Source: Methylobacterium segetis (GTDB lineage Bacteria; Pseudomonadota; Alphaproteobacteria; Rhizobiales; Beijerinckiaceae). From it: a stretch of 39,060 bases of DNA. Below the pieces are notes generated by a model. The model made no database searches, was not told where the DNA came from, and was given only the letters and a program-made list of their open reading frames with translations. The stretch spans positions 1 to 39,060 of the forward strand of contig NZ_SMNT01000045.1 of the NCBI RefSeq assembly GCF_004348265.1, given 5' to 3'. Below are positions 8,415 through 16,552 of the stretch, piece by piece; within the stretch, counting starts at the first letter, position 1, and each line of letters starts with the position of its first letter. A program made the position numbers and the translations under genes.

Positions 8415-10135
8415 GCCACCCTCGTCGGGGTCTGGCGCGTGAGCGCGGCCAGTTGCGCCAGAACCTCGTCCCGCGGCCCGTGCATCTGCACCCGGCCGTC
8501 GCTCAGGACGAGGATGCGGTCGACCGCCGTCAGGGCGCTCGGCCGATGGGCGATGACGACGGCGACGCCGCCCCGGGCGCGCACCCCCTGCACCGCGGCG
8601 GACAGCGCCCGCTCGCCATCGACGTCGAGGTTGGAGTTCGGCTCGTCGAGGACGACGAGGAAGGGGTCGCCGTAGAGGGCCCGGGCGAGGGCGATGCGCT
8701 GGCGCTGTCCGCCGGAGAGGGCCGGAAGCCCCGGCCCGATGGGCGTGTCGTAGCCCGCGGGCAGCCGCAGCACGACCTCGTGGACGCCCGCCGCGCGCGC
8801 CGCCGCCAGCAACGCCTCCGGGTCGGGCTCCGGGTCGAAGCGCGTGATGTTCTGCGCGATGGTGCCCTCGATCATCTCGACGTCCTGGGCGAGGTAGCCG
8901 AGGCTGCGCCCGAGCTCGTCCCGGTCCCACTGGTCGAGGGCGGCGCCGTCGAGCCGGATGACGCCCCGGCTCGGGGGCGTGATCCCGACGAGGGCGCGGG
9001 CGAGCGTCGACTTGCCGGAGCCGCTCTGCCCGATCACGCCGAGCGCGCTGCCGGGCGCCAGGGCGAAGCTCACGTCGTGCAGGGCGAGCGTGTCGCTCCC
9101 CGGCAGGGCGACCGACAGGGCCGTGACCCTGACGCTCTCGCGCGGCCGGGGAAGCGGCACGGGCGTCGACGCATCGCCGTCCGGCAGAGCGGCGACGAGC
9201 CGGGCCCAGGCCTGGCGGGCCGCGGCCACCGACTTCCAGTTCGCGATCGCCAGATCCACCGGCGCGAGGGCGCGGGCGGAAAGGATGGTGGCGGCGAGCA
9301 TCACGCCGGCCGTCGCCTCCTCGCGGACCACGAGCAAGGCGCCGAGGCCGAGGATGCCGGATTGGAGCATCGTGCGCAGGAGCCGTGCCGCGCTGCCGAA
9401 GCCGATGGCGAGATCGTTGCCGTAGGTCGTGACGTCGAGGCTGCGCCGCGACCTGTCCTGCCAGAGCGCGACCATGCGCGAGCGCATGCCGAGGGCGGTC
9501 AGAAGGGGCGCGGTGCGGTGGACCATGTCGGTGAAGGCGCGCCGCTCGGCCGTGGCCTTCACGGCCGCCCGGGTCGGTCCCGCGCTGGCCCAGTCGGTGA
9601 GGAGAGTCAGCGCGGCGAGGACGATGGCACCCGCCGCGATGGCGACACCGATCCAGGGATGGAACAGGAAGCAGATCGCGATGTAGAGGGGCACCCACGG
9701 CAGGTCGAAGATGGCCGTGAAGGCCATGCTGCCGAGGAAGCCCCGGACCGTATCGAGGTCGCGAAGCGCCTGCGGGCCCTCGTCCGTGCGCGGCCCCTCG
9801 GTGCCGCGCGCGAGCAGCGTGCGGAACAGGCGCTCGCCGAGCCGCTCTTCGACCAGGCGCCCGAACCGCGCCAGGATGCGGGCGCGCAGCACTTCGAGCA
9901 GGCTCTGGATCAGGAAGAGCATCCCCGCGATGCCGGCGAGCCCGAAGAGGGTCGGGATGCTGCGGCTCGGCAGCACCCGGTCGTAGACCTGGAGCATGAA
10001 CAGGGGGGCGGTGAGCATCAGCAGGTTGATGACGCCGCTCGCCACGATCGCGGTGACGAGCGCACCCCTGCCGGCCCGCAGGGCGCCCCAGAACTCGCGG
10101 CGCCCGCGCCGACGCAAGGTTCGATCGTCACCCAA
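8411..10135 (-). CDS. Type I secretion ABC transporter (permease-ATPase, PrtD type)
   Basis: 574-residue fused membrane and ATPase protein that drives one-step export of a C-terminally tagged substrate. The membrane domain covers about 25-310 with hydrophobic segments near 28-50, 60-80 and 140-185. The nucleotide-binding domain has Walker A GQSGSGKST at 369-377, signature LSGGQ at 473-477, Walker B FLVVLDEP at 492-499 and switch His530. It lacks an N-terminal C39 peptidase-like domain, which fits the PrtD class exporting repeats-type or protease/lipase substrates. It lies 80 bp downstream of the repeat protein gene, separated by a perfect hairpin, and overlaps the fusion-protein gene by 4 bp. 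Confidence 0.94.
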   Translation of the reverse strand: MGDDRTLRRRGRREFWGALRAGRGALVTAIVASGVINLLMLTAPLFMLQVYDRVLPSRSIPTLFGLAGIAGMLFLIQSLLEVLRARILARFGRLVEERLGERLFRTLLARGTEGPRTDEGPQALRDLDTVRGFLGSMAFTAIFDLPWVPLYIAICFLFHPWIGVAIAAGAIVLAALTLLTDWASAGPTRAAVKATAERRAFTDMVHRTAPLLTALGMRSRMVALWQDRSRRSLDVTTYGNDLAIGFGSAARLLRTMLQSGILGLGALLVVREEATAGVMLAATILSARALAPVDLAIANWKSVAAARQAWARLVAALPDGDASTPVPLPRPRESVRVTALSVALPGSDTLALHDVSFALAPGSALGVIGQSGSGKSTLARALVGITPPSRGVIRLDGAALDQWDRDELGRSLGYLAQDVEMIEGTIAQNITRFDPEPDPEALLAAARAAGVHEVVLRLPAGYDTPIGPGLPALSGGQRQRIALARALYGDPFLVVLDEPNSNLDVDGERALSAAVQGVRARGGVAVVIAHRPSALTAVDRILVLSDGRVQMHGPRDEVLAQLAALTRQTPTRVA

Positions 10136-10182
10136 CTCGTCCCCCCTCGTCCCTCAAGTGCCTCCCCCGCGGCATCGAGACG

Positions 10183-10207
10183 GCCTCCGCCGCGCAGCGG
10201 CGGAGGC
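10183..10207 (-). promoter_or_regulatory. Intercistronic hairpin between secreted protein and its transporter
   Basis: An 11-bp perfect inverted repeat (GCCTCCGCCGC at 10183-10193, complement at 10197-10207) with a 3-nt loop sits 8 bp past the stop of the repeat protein and 47 bp before the ABC transporter start. No T-run follows on the minus strand. It may protect the upstream mRNA or attenuate read-through, giving more substrate than transporter; that role is inferred. Confidence 0.55.
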
Positions 10208-10215
10208 GCCTCCCG

Positions 10216-11901
10216 TCAGAGGCCGAGCAGATGCAGACCGGTGGTGCTGGTGTGCCCGCCCGGATCGGCGTGATGGGTGTCGACGTGGCCGCCGAGATCG
10301 AGCGAGGCGATGCCGAGATCGAGGCTCAGCCCGCCCGAATGCTCCGTTCCCCCCGGCCCTGAGGAGACCGGCGCGAGGTCGAGGAGCTTGCCGACGAGCG
10401 CGTCCGAACCGCCCAGGCCGCTTTCGGGGAACGCGATGCTGTCGCCCTCGAGCAGGTTGATGCTGGCAAGGCCCGGCTGGCCGGCCGGGGCGGTGAGGGC
10501 ACCGACCTGGATCGCGTGGGACGGATCGGCCTGGGGCGAGGCCACCGCCACGTCGGCGATCGGGTTCGCTGCGGCCGGACCGATGCCGATCTCGATGAGG
10601 GGATGGGCCGAGCCCGAGCCGCCGGATCCGGAGCCGCCGAGGAGGCCGCCGAGCAGATCCCCGTTCGTGCCGCCCGTCGCGCCGTCGAGCAGGGTCGTCA
10701 CGGGCGCGAGGACGCCGCCGGTTGCGCCTCCGTTGCCGCTCTCCTGTCCGAGCCCTCCGACGGCGCCGGTCAGGCCGTCGAGGAGGCCGCCGGCCGCGTT
10801 CGTCACCGCGCCGAGGTCCCCCAGGATCGGAGCGACGGTGCCGAGCCCGTCTCCACCGAGGAGGCCGCCCGGCAGGCCGGCGACATCGGTCAGGAGCGTG
10901 CCCGCCTCGCCCAGATGTCCGAGCCCGACCGTCTCGCCGAGATTCGTGAGCCCGTGCAGGGCATCGTTCAGAAGCGGCACGTCGTGCCCGACATCCTCGA
11001 TCCCGGCGTGCAGGTTGAGAACGGCGGCGTTGGCAAGGTTCGAGACCGGGGCGAGGAGCCCGTTCGGCGAGAGAAGGCCGCCCCCGGCGCTCGCCGCGCC
11101 CGTCAGGCTGCCCACGAGCGTGCCGGCCGAGGTGAGAACGTCTGCGAGGTCCGACAGGAGGGGCGTCACGGCCGAGACGCCGCCGCCGCCGAGCAGCCCT
11201 CCCGGCAGAGTGAGCGCGTCGGTGACGAGATGGGCCGGCTCGCCGATATGGCCGAGCCCCAGCGTCTCGCCGAGCCCCGTGAGCCCGTGGATCGGCCCGT
11301 TCAGCGTCGGGTTCTGGTGCCCGACATCCTCGAGCGTGGTGTGAAAATCGAGCACGCCCTGATTGAGCAGGTTCGTCACGGGATCGAGCGCGCCGTTCGG
11401 GCCGACGATCCCGTTGCCCGATGCCGGCGCCGCGGTCAGGGATTGCACCAGCGTGCCCGCCGCGTCCGTGACGTGACCCGCGTCGGTGAGCAGGCCGGCG
11501 GCACCCCCGATATCCGTCGGGCGACCGGCCGCACCGGCCAGATCCGTGATCAGGTTTCCGGACTCGCCGATATGGCCGAGGCCGAGCGTCTCGCCGAGAT
11601 GGGTGAGGCCGTGCAGGGGGCCGTTCAGGGCGGTGACCTGATGGCCGGTCTCCTCGAGCTGCGCGTGCGTGTCGAGCACGAGACCGTTCGCGACGGCGCT
11701 CAGGCTGTCCGGCACGAGGGCGTTCGGGGTGTCGGAGCCCGTCCCGTCGAGGGTCGATTCGACGAGCGAGGCGACGGGGCCGAGGCTCGACAGCTGCGCC
11801 GTCGACAGGGCCGTCGAGGAGAGAAGGGCTTCAGGGCTGACGAGCCATTCGAGGCTGCGGGTCAGCGGCAGGCCGAGGACGTTCAGGGATGATGCGGACA
11901 T
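10216..11901 (-). CDS. Repeat-rich putative type I secretion substrate without RTX motifs
   Basis: 561-residue protein of low complexity, rich in Gly, Leu, Ala, Thr and Asp and with almost no Cys, Lys or aromatic residues, as in many exported surface proteins. Three repeats of about 110 residues begin near 75, 183 and 294. Each has the core (E)DVGH, LN, HGLT.LGET.GLGH.GE. A Gly/Ser-rich stretch at about 405-432 is followed by a non-repeat C-terminal 130 residues ending in a His-rich tail and GLHLLGL, which could act as an uncleaved C-terminal export signal. There is no N-terminal signal peptide and no RTX GGxGxD nonapeptide. The start at ATG 11901 has GGAG 6-7 bp upstream; a frame extending to 12036 includes promoter-like AT-rich DNA. 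Immediate linkage to the ABC and HlyD genes makes it their likely cargo. Molecular function is unknown. Confidence 0.8.
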   Translation of the reverse strand: MSASSLNVLGLPLTRSLEWLVSPEALLSSTALSTAQLSSLGPVASLVESTLDGTGSDTPNALVPDSLSAVANGLVLDTHAQLEETGHQVTALNGPLHGLTHLGETLGLGHIGESGNLITDLAGAAGRPTDIGGAAGLLTDAGHVTDAAGTLVQSLTAAPASGNGIVGPNGALDPVTNLLNQGVLDFHTTLEDVGHQNPTLNGPIHGLTGLGETLGLGHIGEPAHLVTDALTLPGGLLGGGGVSAVTPLLSDLADVLTSAGTLVGSLTGAASAGGGLLSPNGLLAPVSNLANAAVLNLHAGIEDVGHDVPLLNDALHGLTNLGETVGLGHLGEAGTLLTDVAGLPGGLLGGDGLGTVAPILGDLGAVTNAAGGLLDGLTGAVGGLGQESGNGGATGGVLAPVTTLLDGATGGTNGDLLGGLLGGSGSGGSGSAHPLIEIGIGPAAANPIADVAVASPQADPSHAIQVGALTAPAGQPGLASINLLEGDSIAFPESGLGGSDALVGKLLDLAPVSSGPGGTEHSGGLSLDLGIASLDLGGHVDTHHADPGGHTSTTGLHLLGL

Positions 11902-12386
11902 CAGACACTCCGATGATTTCGCATACAACCCTTGCTGTTCGCCCCCGTTGCCCGGCCAACGAATGTTAAAGACCGAGTTTTCCCTGAAGATTTTAATAAT
12001 CGACCCCCGATGATCGATTAAATCTCTGACGATCAACGTCTTTTGGAATAACAGTCGGACTTTTCCGTTTCTGGATAAGTCCTTTGATAAATGGATTATC
12101 GGCGCTCGAAAGCAGCAGGTCGACGCGAGACAGCAGGCGAGCGCGCCTCGCCGCCGGCGCGAGCGGCCCGAGGCCCTTCAAGGCCGGGGGACGGGCTTCG
12201 AGCGAGAAGGGGCCCCCGTGCGGGACGGCACATGGCCGAGCCTCCGCTCTTGCGTAGACGCGCCGGAATGCGCATGGCAGGTCGGAATGGCTAAGCACCG
12301 CCCGCGGCGTGGCCGGCGACCGGTCATCCCGGGAGCGGCCGCGCCGCGGGCGGCATGTCCCGGCCCGTTGCACACAGGAGTTCTGG
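11902..12386. promoter_or_regulatory. Divergent intergenic region, AT-rich near the secretion operon
   Basis: About 485 bp between the divergent secretion cassette and transglycosylase genes. Bases 11930-12110 are clearly more AT-rich than the surroundings and probably hold the promoter of the repeat-protein operon. Bases 12110-12386 return to high GC. I see no convincing gene; a 67-codon frame at 12091 lacks recognisable content. Confidence 0.45.
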
Positions 12387-13187
12387 ATGATCACGAGCGG
12401 GTACAGGAGATCCGTGGCGGCGGCCGGCCTCGCGGCCCTCGTCGGCCTCACGGGCCGGGCGGAGGCCGCCCAATGCGGCAACTCGGCCGCCGGTTTCGAG
12501 GCCTGGAAGCGGGAATTTGCCGAGGAGGCCCGGGGCCGGGCCAGCGCGGCGAGCCTCGCCGCCCTCGCGCAGACCTCCTATTCGAGCCCGACCATCGCGG
12601 CCGACCGCGGCCAGAAGAGCTTCAAACTCTCCCTCGATCAGTTCCTGGCCAAGCGCGGCGGGCCGGCCATCGTCTCGCGCGGGCGCGCCCTCAAGCAGCA
12701 GAACGCCGCCCTGTTCGCCTCGATCGAGCAGCGCTACGGCGTGCCGCCGGGGCCGCTCCTCGCCATCTGGGGCATGGAGACGGGTTTCGGCGCCGTGCGC
12801 GGCAACATCAACACGCTCTCCGCGGTGGCGACCCTCGCCTATGATTGCCGGCGCTCCGCCTACTTCACGGACCAGCTCTACGCGGCGCTCACGCTGGTCG
12901 ATCGCGGAATTCTCTCGGCGAGCACCCGCGGCGCGGCGCATGGCGAGGTCGGGCACACGCAGTTCCTGCCGAAGAACGTGCTGAACTACGGCACCGGCGG
13001 CAGCCTCGACAGCGCTCCGAACGCGCTCAACGCCACCGCCAACTTCCTCAAGGCTCACGGATGGCGCGCCGGCGCCGGCTACCAGCCGGGCGAGCCGAAC
13101 TTCGCCGCGATCCAGGGCTGGAACGCGGCCCAGGTCTACCAGCGCGCCATCGCGCTGCTCGGCCAGCGCATCGACGGCGGTCCCTGA
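12387..13187 (+). CDS. Lytic murein transglycosylase (MltB/SLT_2-like)
   Basis: 266-residue secreted peptidoglycan lyase that cleaves between MurNAc and GlcNAc, forming 1,6-anhydroMurNAc. A signal peptide covers about 1-28 (hydrophobic AAAGLAALVGL, then AEA-A). The catalytic glutamate is Glu131 in IWGMETGFG, the MltB-family signature. HTQFLPKNVLNYG downstream matches the conserved (G)xxQFxPxxxxxY region. No peptidoglycan-binding or SPOR domain is attached, so it is a short version. The start ATG 12387 has AGGAG about 8 bp upstream. The next gene, convergent, is a DUF2778/L,D-transpeptidase-like protein, so both neighbours act on the wall but are separately transcribed. Confidence 0.92.
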   Translation: MITSGYRRSVAAAGLAALVGLTGRAEAAQCGNSAAGFEAWKREFAEEARGRASAASLAALAQTSYSSPTIAADRGQKSFKLSLDQFLAKRGGPAIVSRGRALKQQNAALFASIEQRYGVPPGPLLAIWGMETGFGAVRGNINTLSAVATLAYDCRRSAYFTDQLYAALTLVDRGILSASTRGAAHGEVGHTQFLPKNVLNYGTGGSLDSAPNALNATANFLKAHGWRAGAGYQPGEPNFAAIQGWNAAQVYQRAIALLGQRIDGGP

Positions 13188-13191
13188 TCGG

Positions 13192-13210
13192 GGGCGGCCC
13201 TCAGCCGCCC
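13192..13210. terminator. GC hairpin between convergent genes
   Basis: GGGCGGC (13192-13198) pairs with GCCGCCC (13204-13210) over a 5-nt loop, located just after the transglycosylase stop and across the stop of the convergent gene. It has no T-run; a bidirectional terminator is plausible but not certain. Confidence 0.35.
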
Positions 13211-14313
13211 GCCCGGCCCGTCAGGCGGTCCCACAGGCCGATGCGGCTCGCGCCGCCCGGACCGGGGCCATCCTGGCGCGATCCCGCCACGACGACGAGG
13301 CGCCGGACCTCGCCGCGCAGGTAGGCCTGCAGGAAGCGGTCGTACTGTCGGAAGACGACGCAGCCGTTCGAAGCGCCGCTCGGGCCCAGCATGTAGGTGT
13401 GGGCGAGGAGGCCGTCCCGCCCATGGATCGCGGTGCTGCCGCCGACGGGGTTGAGACGGATCGCCCGTACCCCGTGGAACAGCCGCTCGCGCTCGGTCAG
13501 GTCGTAGGTGCCCGGCGGCGTCGAGCCGCGCATGCGCAGGTGGACGTGGCGCGGATTGTCGAGGCTCGGGCCGAGCCCGGAATGCGCCTCCAGCACCTCG
13601 CCGCTCGGCAGCGTGACCCGGGCCGCGCTGATGTCGTAGATCGCCGTGCCCGCACCCGCCGGGGCGGGGATCGGCGTGAGCCGGGACCGGGGCGAATCGT
13701 CGATCGCATCGCTCTGCGGAGCGGCGTAGGCGAGGGCCGGGCCCGCCGGCTCGTCGCCCTTGCCGAGGAAGCGCTCGAAGAAGGGACGCTCGGCCGCCGT
13801 CGCGGCGCTGAAGACGCTGCGCGTCGTGGGCTGCGGCGGTCGCGCGGCGACGCGCGCCGGGACCGCGACGGGGGAACGGAATTCGGGAGGGCGCGGTACC
13901 GGCAGCGGCACGGCCTGGGCGAGGCGCTGCGGCTCTGCCATCGGCAGGACGTCGGGCGCGGATGCGGGAACGGGCGTCTCGAGCGGACGCGGCGCGGCGC
14001 TCTCGGCCCGGGCGAGGATGAACCCCGCCGCGCGTCCCGGCAGGGGCGTCGGATCGAGCATCCAGGCGGTCTCGGCAGCGGTCGCGGCGACCGCGGAACG
14101 GGCGAGGGGCGCCGGTGAGGCGGGTGCGCCGGCATCGGGGGCGGGCGATGGGGCGGGCATCGGGCCGGCCAGCCGCGCCGCCGGAGGCAGGACGCCGCCG
14201 ATCGCCGCCGCGACGCCCGCGCCGCCGAGGGCGAGGCCGAGAAATCGGCGGAGGCGACGGCGCCGGTGAACGCGCTCGGCGAGGCAACGGGGCGGGTACG
14301 CAACCTGGACCAT
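13201..14313 (-). CDS. DUF2778 (L,D-transpeptidase-like) protein with N-terminal membrane anchor
   Basis: 370-residue protein. A basic N-terminus (RRRRLRRF) precedes one hydrophobic segment at about 27-45, then a long Pro/Ala-rich linker to about residue 200. The C-terminal domain has His297 (AIHG) and Ser315-Asn-Gly-Cys318 (SNGC), the His and Cys of the YkuD/L,D-transpeptidase active site as seen in DUF2778 (Tlde1-type) proteins. It should therefore sit on the periplasmic side and edit peptidoglycan cross-links. The linker could let it span toward the wall. The start is uncertain: ATG 14313 is chosen, while an in-frame GTG at 14352 would add 13 residues. It is convergent with the lytic transglycosylase gene. 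Confidence 0.78.
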   Translation of the reverse strand: MVQVAYPPRCLAERVHRRRRLRRFLGLALGGAGVAAAIGGVLPPAARLAGPMPAPSPAPDAGAPASPAPLARSAVAATAAETAWMLDPTPLPGRAAGFILARAESAAPRPLETPVPASAPDVLPMAEPQRLAQAVPLPVPRPPEFRSPVAVPARVAARPPQPTTRSVFSAATAAERPFFERFLGKGDEPAGPALAYAAPQSDAIDDSPRSRLTPIPAPAGAGTAIYDISAARVTLPSGEVLEAHSGLGPSLDNPRHVHLRMRGSTPPGTYDLTERERLFHGVRAIRLNPVGGSTAIHGRDGLLAHTYMLGPSGASNGCVVFRQYDRFLQAYLRGEVRRLVVVAGSRQDGPGPGGASRIGLWDRLTGRAGG

Positions 14314-14533
14314 GCGGGCTCGACTCGGATACGCGTTGCCCTCGGGCCGCACGCGCCCCGGCCCTCAGCGCGCTGCGCGAAGAGGGTTCGGGCCGTTCAC
14401 CGATGCGGGGCACGTTCGACCTGAAGTGTCCCGATTGAGCACCGGTTTGGTTAATATTGGCTCAATCGGGTCGCAGAACTGCGATGTGCTATGCCGCGTC
14501 GGCCGCGGCAGGCGAGGAGGGGCGGATCGCGAC

Positions 14534-15556
14534 ATGACGGAACCGGCCCGCACCGAGGTCGCGGTCGAACTCGGGCTCGGCGGCGTGCTGCGCTTCGGGA
14601 CGCGCCGGGTCGCCGTCGCCGACGCGCTCGCGCTCCTGAGCGCCATCGAGAGCAGCGGCTCCGTACAGGGCGTCGCGACGGCCCTCGACCTCTCCTACCG
14701 CGCCGCCTGGGATCGCCTGCGCAGCCTGGAGACGGCGCTCGGGCAGCAGCTGGTGCGCAAGACCCGCGGGCACGGCACCACCCTGACCCCCGTCGGCCAA
14801 GCCCTGGCGCAGGCCCTCTCCGACGCGGCGGCGGGCCTCGCCGCGCCCCTTGCGCGGGAGGCCCGGGCGATCGAGGCGCGGCTCGCGAGCCTGGTCGGCG
14901 GGGCACCCCGTCCGCTCGCCATCGCGGCGAGCCACGATCTCGTCCTGATGGACACGCTCGCCGCGCTCGACGATTGCGACGTCGCTGTCGTGGGCAGCCG
15001 CGAGGCGGTGCAGCGCCTCCTCGACGGGCAGGCGGACGTGGCGGGGTTCCACTGCGGCTCGCACGGGCTCACGGAGGCGGGCGCCCCCTTCACCGACCTC
15101 GTCGACAATCCGGGTCTGCGGGTGCAGGCGCTGTTCGCGCGCGAGCAGGGCTTGCTGCTCGCGCGCGGAAACCCCCTTGGCATCCGCGGCCTCGACGACC
15201 TCGCGACGGGGCGGGTCCGCTACGTCAACAGGCAGCGAGGGTCCGGCACGCGGGCGTGGTTCGACCGGATGCTGGCGGAGGCGGGGCTCGCGCCGTCCGC
15301 GATCACCGGATACGGCGTCGAGGAATTCACCCACCAAGCGGTCGCCGCCGTGATCGCCACGGGCACGGCCGATGCGGGGCTCGGCGCCCGCTCGGCGGCC
15401 GAGCGGTTCGGCCTCGACTTCCTCAGCATCGGCTGGGAGACCTACCATCTCGCGGCGAGCGCCGTGCTGCCCGAGGAGCGCCTCGACGGGCTCATCGCGG
15501 CGGTCGCGGCGCGGGCGGGGCGCGCGGCCGGCTACAGGCTTCCGGAGCCCGCCTGA
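14534..15556 (+). CDS. ModE-like HTH regulator fused to a periplasmic-binding-like domain
   Basis: 340-residue one-component regulator. Residues about 15-115 form a winged helix of the ModE/LysR sort, with LDLSYRAAWDRLRSLETALG as the recognition part followed by the (Q)LVRKTRGHGTTLTPVG wing. Residues about 130-335 resemble a type-2 periplasmic-binding fold used as a cytoplasmic ligand sensor (VNRQRGSGTRAWFDRML is the typical hinge/ligand region). There is no signal peptide. Proteins with this architecture often respond to molybdate, tungstate or a related oxyanion, but the ligand here is not provable. The start at ATG 14534 follows GGAGGGGCGGATC. No transporter or molybdenum-cofactor gene is adjacent. 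A possible link to the molybdenum hydroxylase 10 kb upstream is speculation. Confidence 0.82.
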   Translation: MTEPARTEVAVELGLGGVLRFGTRRVAVADALALLSAIESSGSVQGVATALDLSYRAAWDRLRSLETALGQQLVRKTRGHGTTLTPVGQALAQALSDAAAGLAAPLAREARAIEARLASLVGGAPRPLAIAASHDLVLMDTLAALDDCDVAVVGSREAVQRLLDGQADVAGFHCGSHGLTEAGAPFTDLVDNPGLRVQALFAREQGLLLARGNPLGIRGLDDLATGRVRYVNRQRGSGTRAWFDRMLAEAGLAPSAITGYGVEEFTHQAVAAVIATGTADAGLGARSAAERFGLDFLSIGWETYHLAASAVLPEERLDGLIAAVAARAGRAAGYRLPEPA

Positions 15557-15576
15557 TATCGCCTCCGGCCCGAGGG

Positions 15577-15620
15577 GAGCCGTTCGGCGGAGCGGTGCGG
15601 GCGCAGCCCCGCGACGGCTC
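15577..15620. terminator. Long hairpin between convergent genes
   Basis: GAGCCGT (15577-15583) pairs with ACGGCTC (15614-15620), and the enclosed GC-rich stretch can fold further. It fills most of the 73-bp gap between two convergent genes. There is no T-run. Confidence 0.35.
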
Positions 15621-15629
15621 TCGCGATCC

Positions 15630-15899
15630 TCAGTAGGGATAGCCGTAATACGGCCCCGGAACGGGCTCGCGGCGGTACCGGGCCGGGCGGTCGTAGCGGC
15701 CCCCGTAGGCTCGGATGTAGGGATCGAGGCGGGGGTTGCGGTAATTGCCGTTGTTCACGCCCGCCGAGCGGTCGTTGCCGGATTCCGCCGCGAAAGGCGA
15801 GAGACCGCTCCCCGAGCTTCCGCCCCCGCGCGCGGAGGCGGCACCGGTGAGGGCGATGAGGAGGGCGGCCGCCAGGGCGGCGCGGGTCGTCGTACCCAT
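15630..15899 (-). CDS. Small secreted protein, Tyr/Arg/Pro-rich C-terminus
   Basis: 89-residue protein with a signal peptide at about 1-23 (TRAALAAALLIALTGAASA). The mature part is Gly/Ser-rich and then Arg/Tyr/Pro-rich, ending PYYGYPY. It should be periplasmic or surface-exposed. The ATG at 15899 is preceded by GGAG with a 5-bp gap; an upstream in-frame start at 15929 lacks such a site. I recognise no domain. Convergent with the ModE-like gene. Confidence 0.7.
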   Translation of the reverse strand: MGTTTRAALAAALLIALTGAASARGGGSSGSGLSPFAAESGNDRSAGVNNGNYRNPRLDPYIRAYGGRYDRPARYRREPVPGPYYGYPY

Positions 15900-15977
15900 G
15901 GTGATCTCCGAGATCGCTTTCCGGGCCAACGGGGCGGCGGAGGTCGCAGTTCCCCCGCGCGCCGCACGGGCGACGCG

Positions 15978-16175
15978 TCAGAAATCCGTCCGCCGCTTGA
16001 CGTCGGCTCCGTTCGCGGCCTCGTCCTCGGCCTCGGTGCCCGGTCGCTCGAGGGGACCGTCCTGCGATTGCACGCGGCCGGTCGCCGTGTCCTGAGGGGC
16101 GTTCGCCAGCCCCTCGCTCGCGGGCTTGCCGTGCGGCATCCGCTCGGCCTGCGTGTCGGTGCCGTCCTTCGTCAT
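15978..16175 (-). CDS. Small hydrophilic hypothetical protein
   Basis: 65-residue very polar protein, rich in Asp, Glu, Gly, Thr and Arg, with no membrane segment or known motif; probably disordered. The ATG 16175 has AGGGAAGGG about 6 bp upstream, which favours it over an in-frame ATG at 16205. It lies 78 bp upstream of the small secreted protein on the same strand and may share its transcript. Function unknown. Confidence 0.55.
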   Translation of the reverse strand: MTKDGTDTQAERMPHGKPASEGLANAPQDTATGRVQSQDGPLERPGTEAEDEAANGADVKRRTDF

Positions 16176-16267
16176 CGGACCCTTCCCTGCGGTGCGTCGG
16201 TCCATGCGCCAACGCCGCAGGAGGGCCGCGGTGCCCGAGGCCCGGGATCGGGCCTCGCGCGGAGGGT

Positions 16268-16552
16268 TCAGGCCGCGAGCCGGGCGGAGCCGAGGAACCG
16301 CACCCAGAGTTCGGCGCCGTTCCCGCCCTGCTTCCGGCAGGTCACGCGCGCGAGGCGCTCGTCCCCGGTCCCGACCGCGAGGACGAAATGCTCGGGAATG
16401 CCGGCCGCGCTGCTCAGTTCCAGGCGGCCTTCCTGCGCGCCGTCCTCATGCAGGCGGCAGCCGATGATCTCGTTTCCGAGCAGGATCTTGGCGGTCTTGG
16501 GGGCTCCGTCGAAAGGAGGGGTGGCGCGCAAGTCGGCGTGGGATTTCTGCAA
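16268..16552 (-). CDS. PilZ-like domain protein, probable TTG start
   Basis: About 94 residues with the fold pattern of small alphaproteobacterial PilZ proteins: K(I)LLGNEIIGCRLHEDGAQEG, then an AAGIPEHFVLAV beta-strand, RVTCRK and ELWVRFLG. The canonical c-di-GMP-binding RxxxR and DxSxxG motifs are not intact; HEDGAQEG stands where D/NxSxxG is expected. So it may no longer bind the nucleotide. No ATG or GTG fits; a TTG at 16552 preceded by AGGAG at 7 bp is the best start. The assignment rests on pattern recall and is tentative. Confidence 0.5.
   Translation of the reverse strand: MQKSHADLRATPPFDGAPKTAKILLGNEIIGCRLHEDGAQEGRLELSSAAGIPEHFVLAVGTGDERLARVTCRKQGGNGAELWVRFLGSARLAA

Noticed and set aside
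7110..9698. An apparent 862-residue ABC-HlyD fusion
   Set aside because: The N-terminal part is a wrong-frame reading of the ABC transporter. The real genes overlap by only 4 bp at 8411-8414.
10216..11901. RTX calcium-binding repeats in the secreted protein
   Set aside because: No GGxGxDxxx nonapeptides are present; Gly-rich stretches are GGLLGG or GSGSGG.
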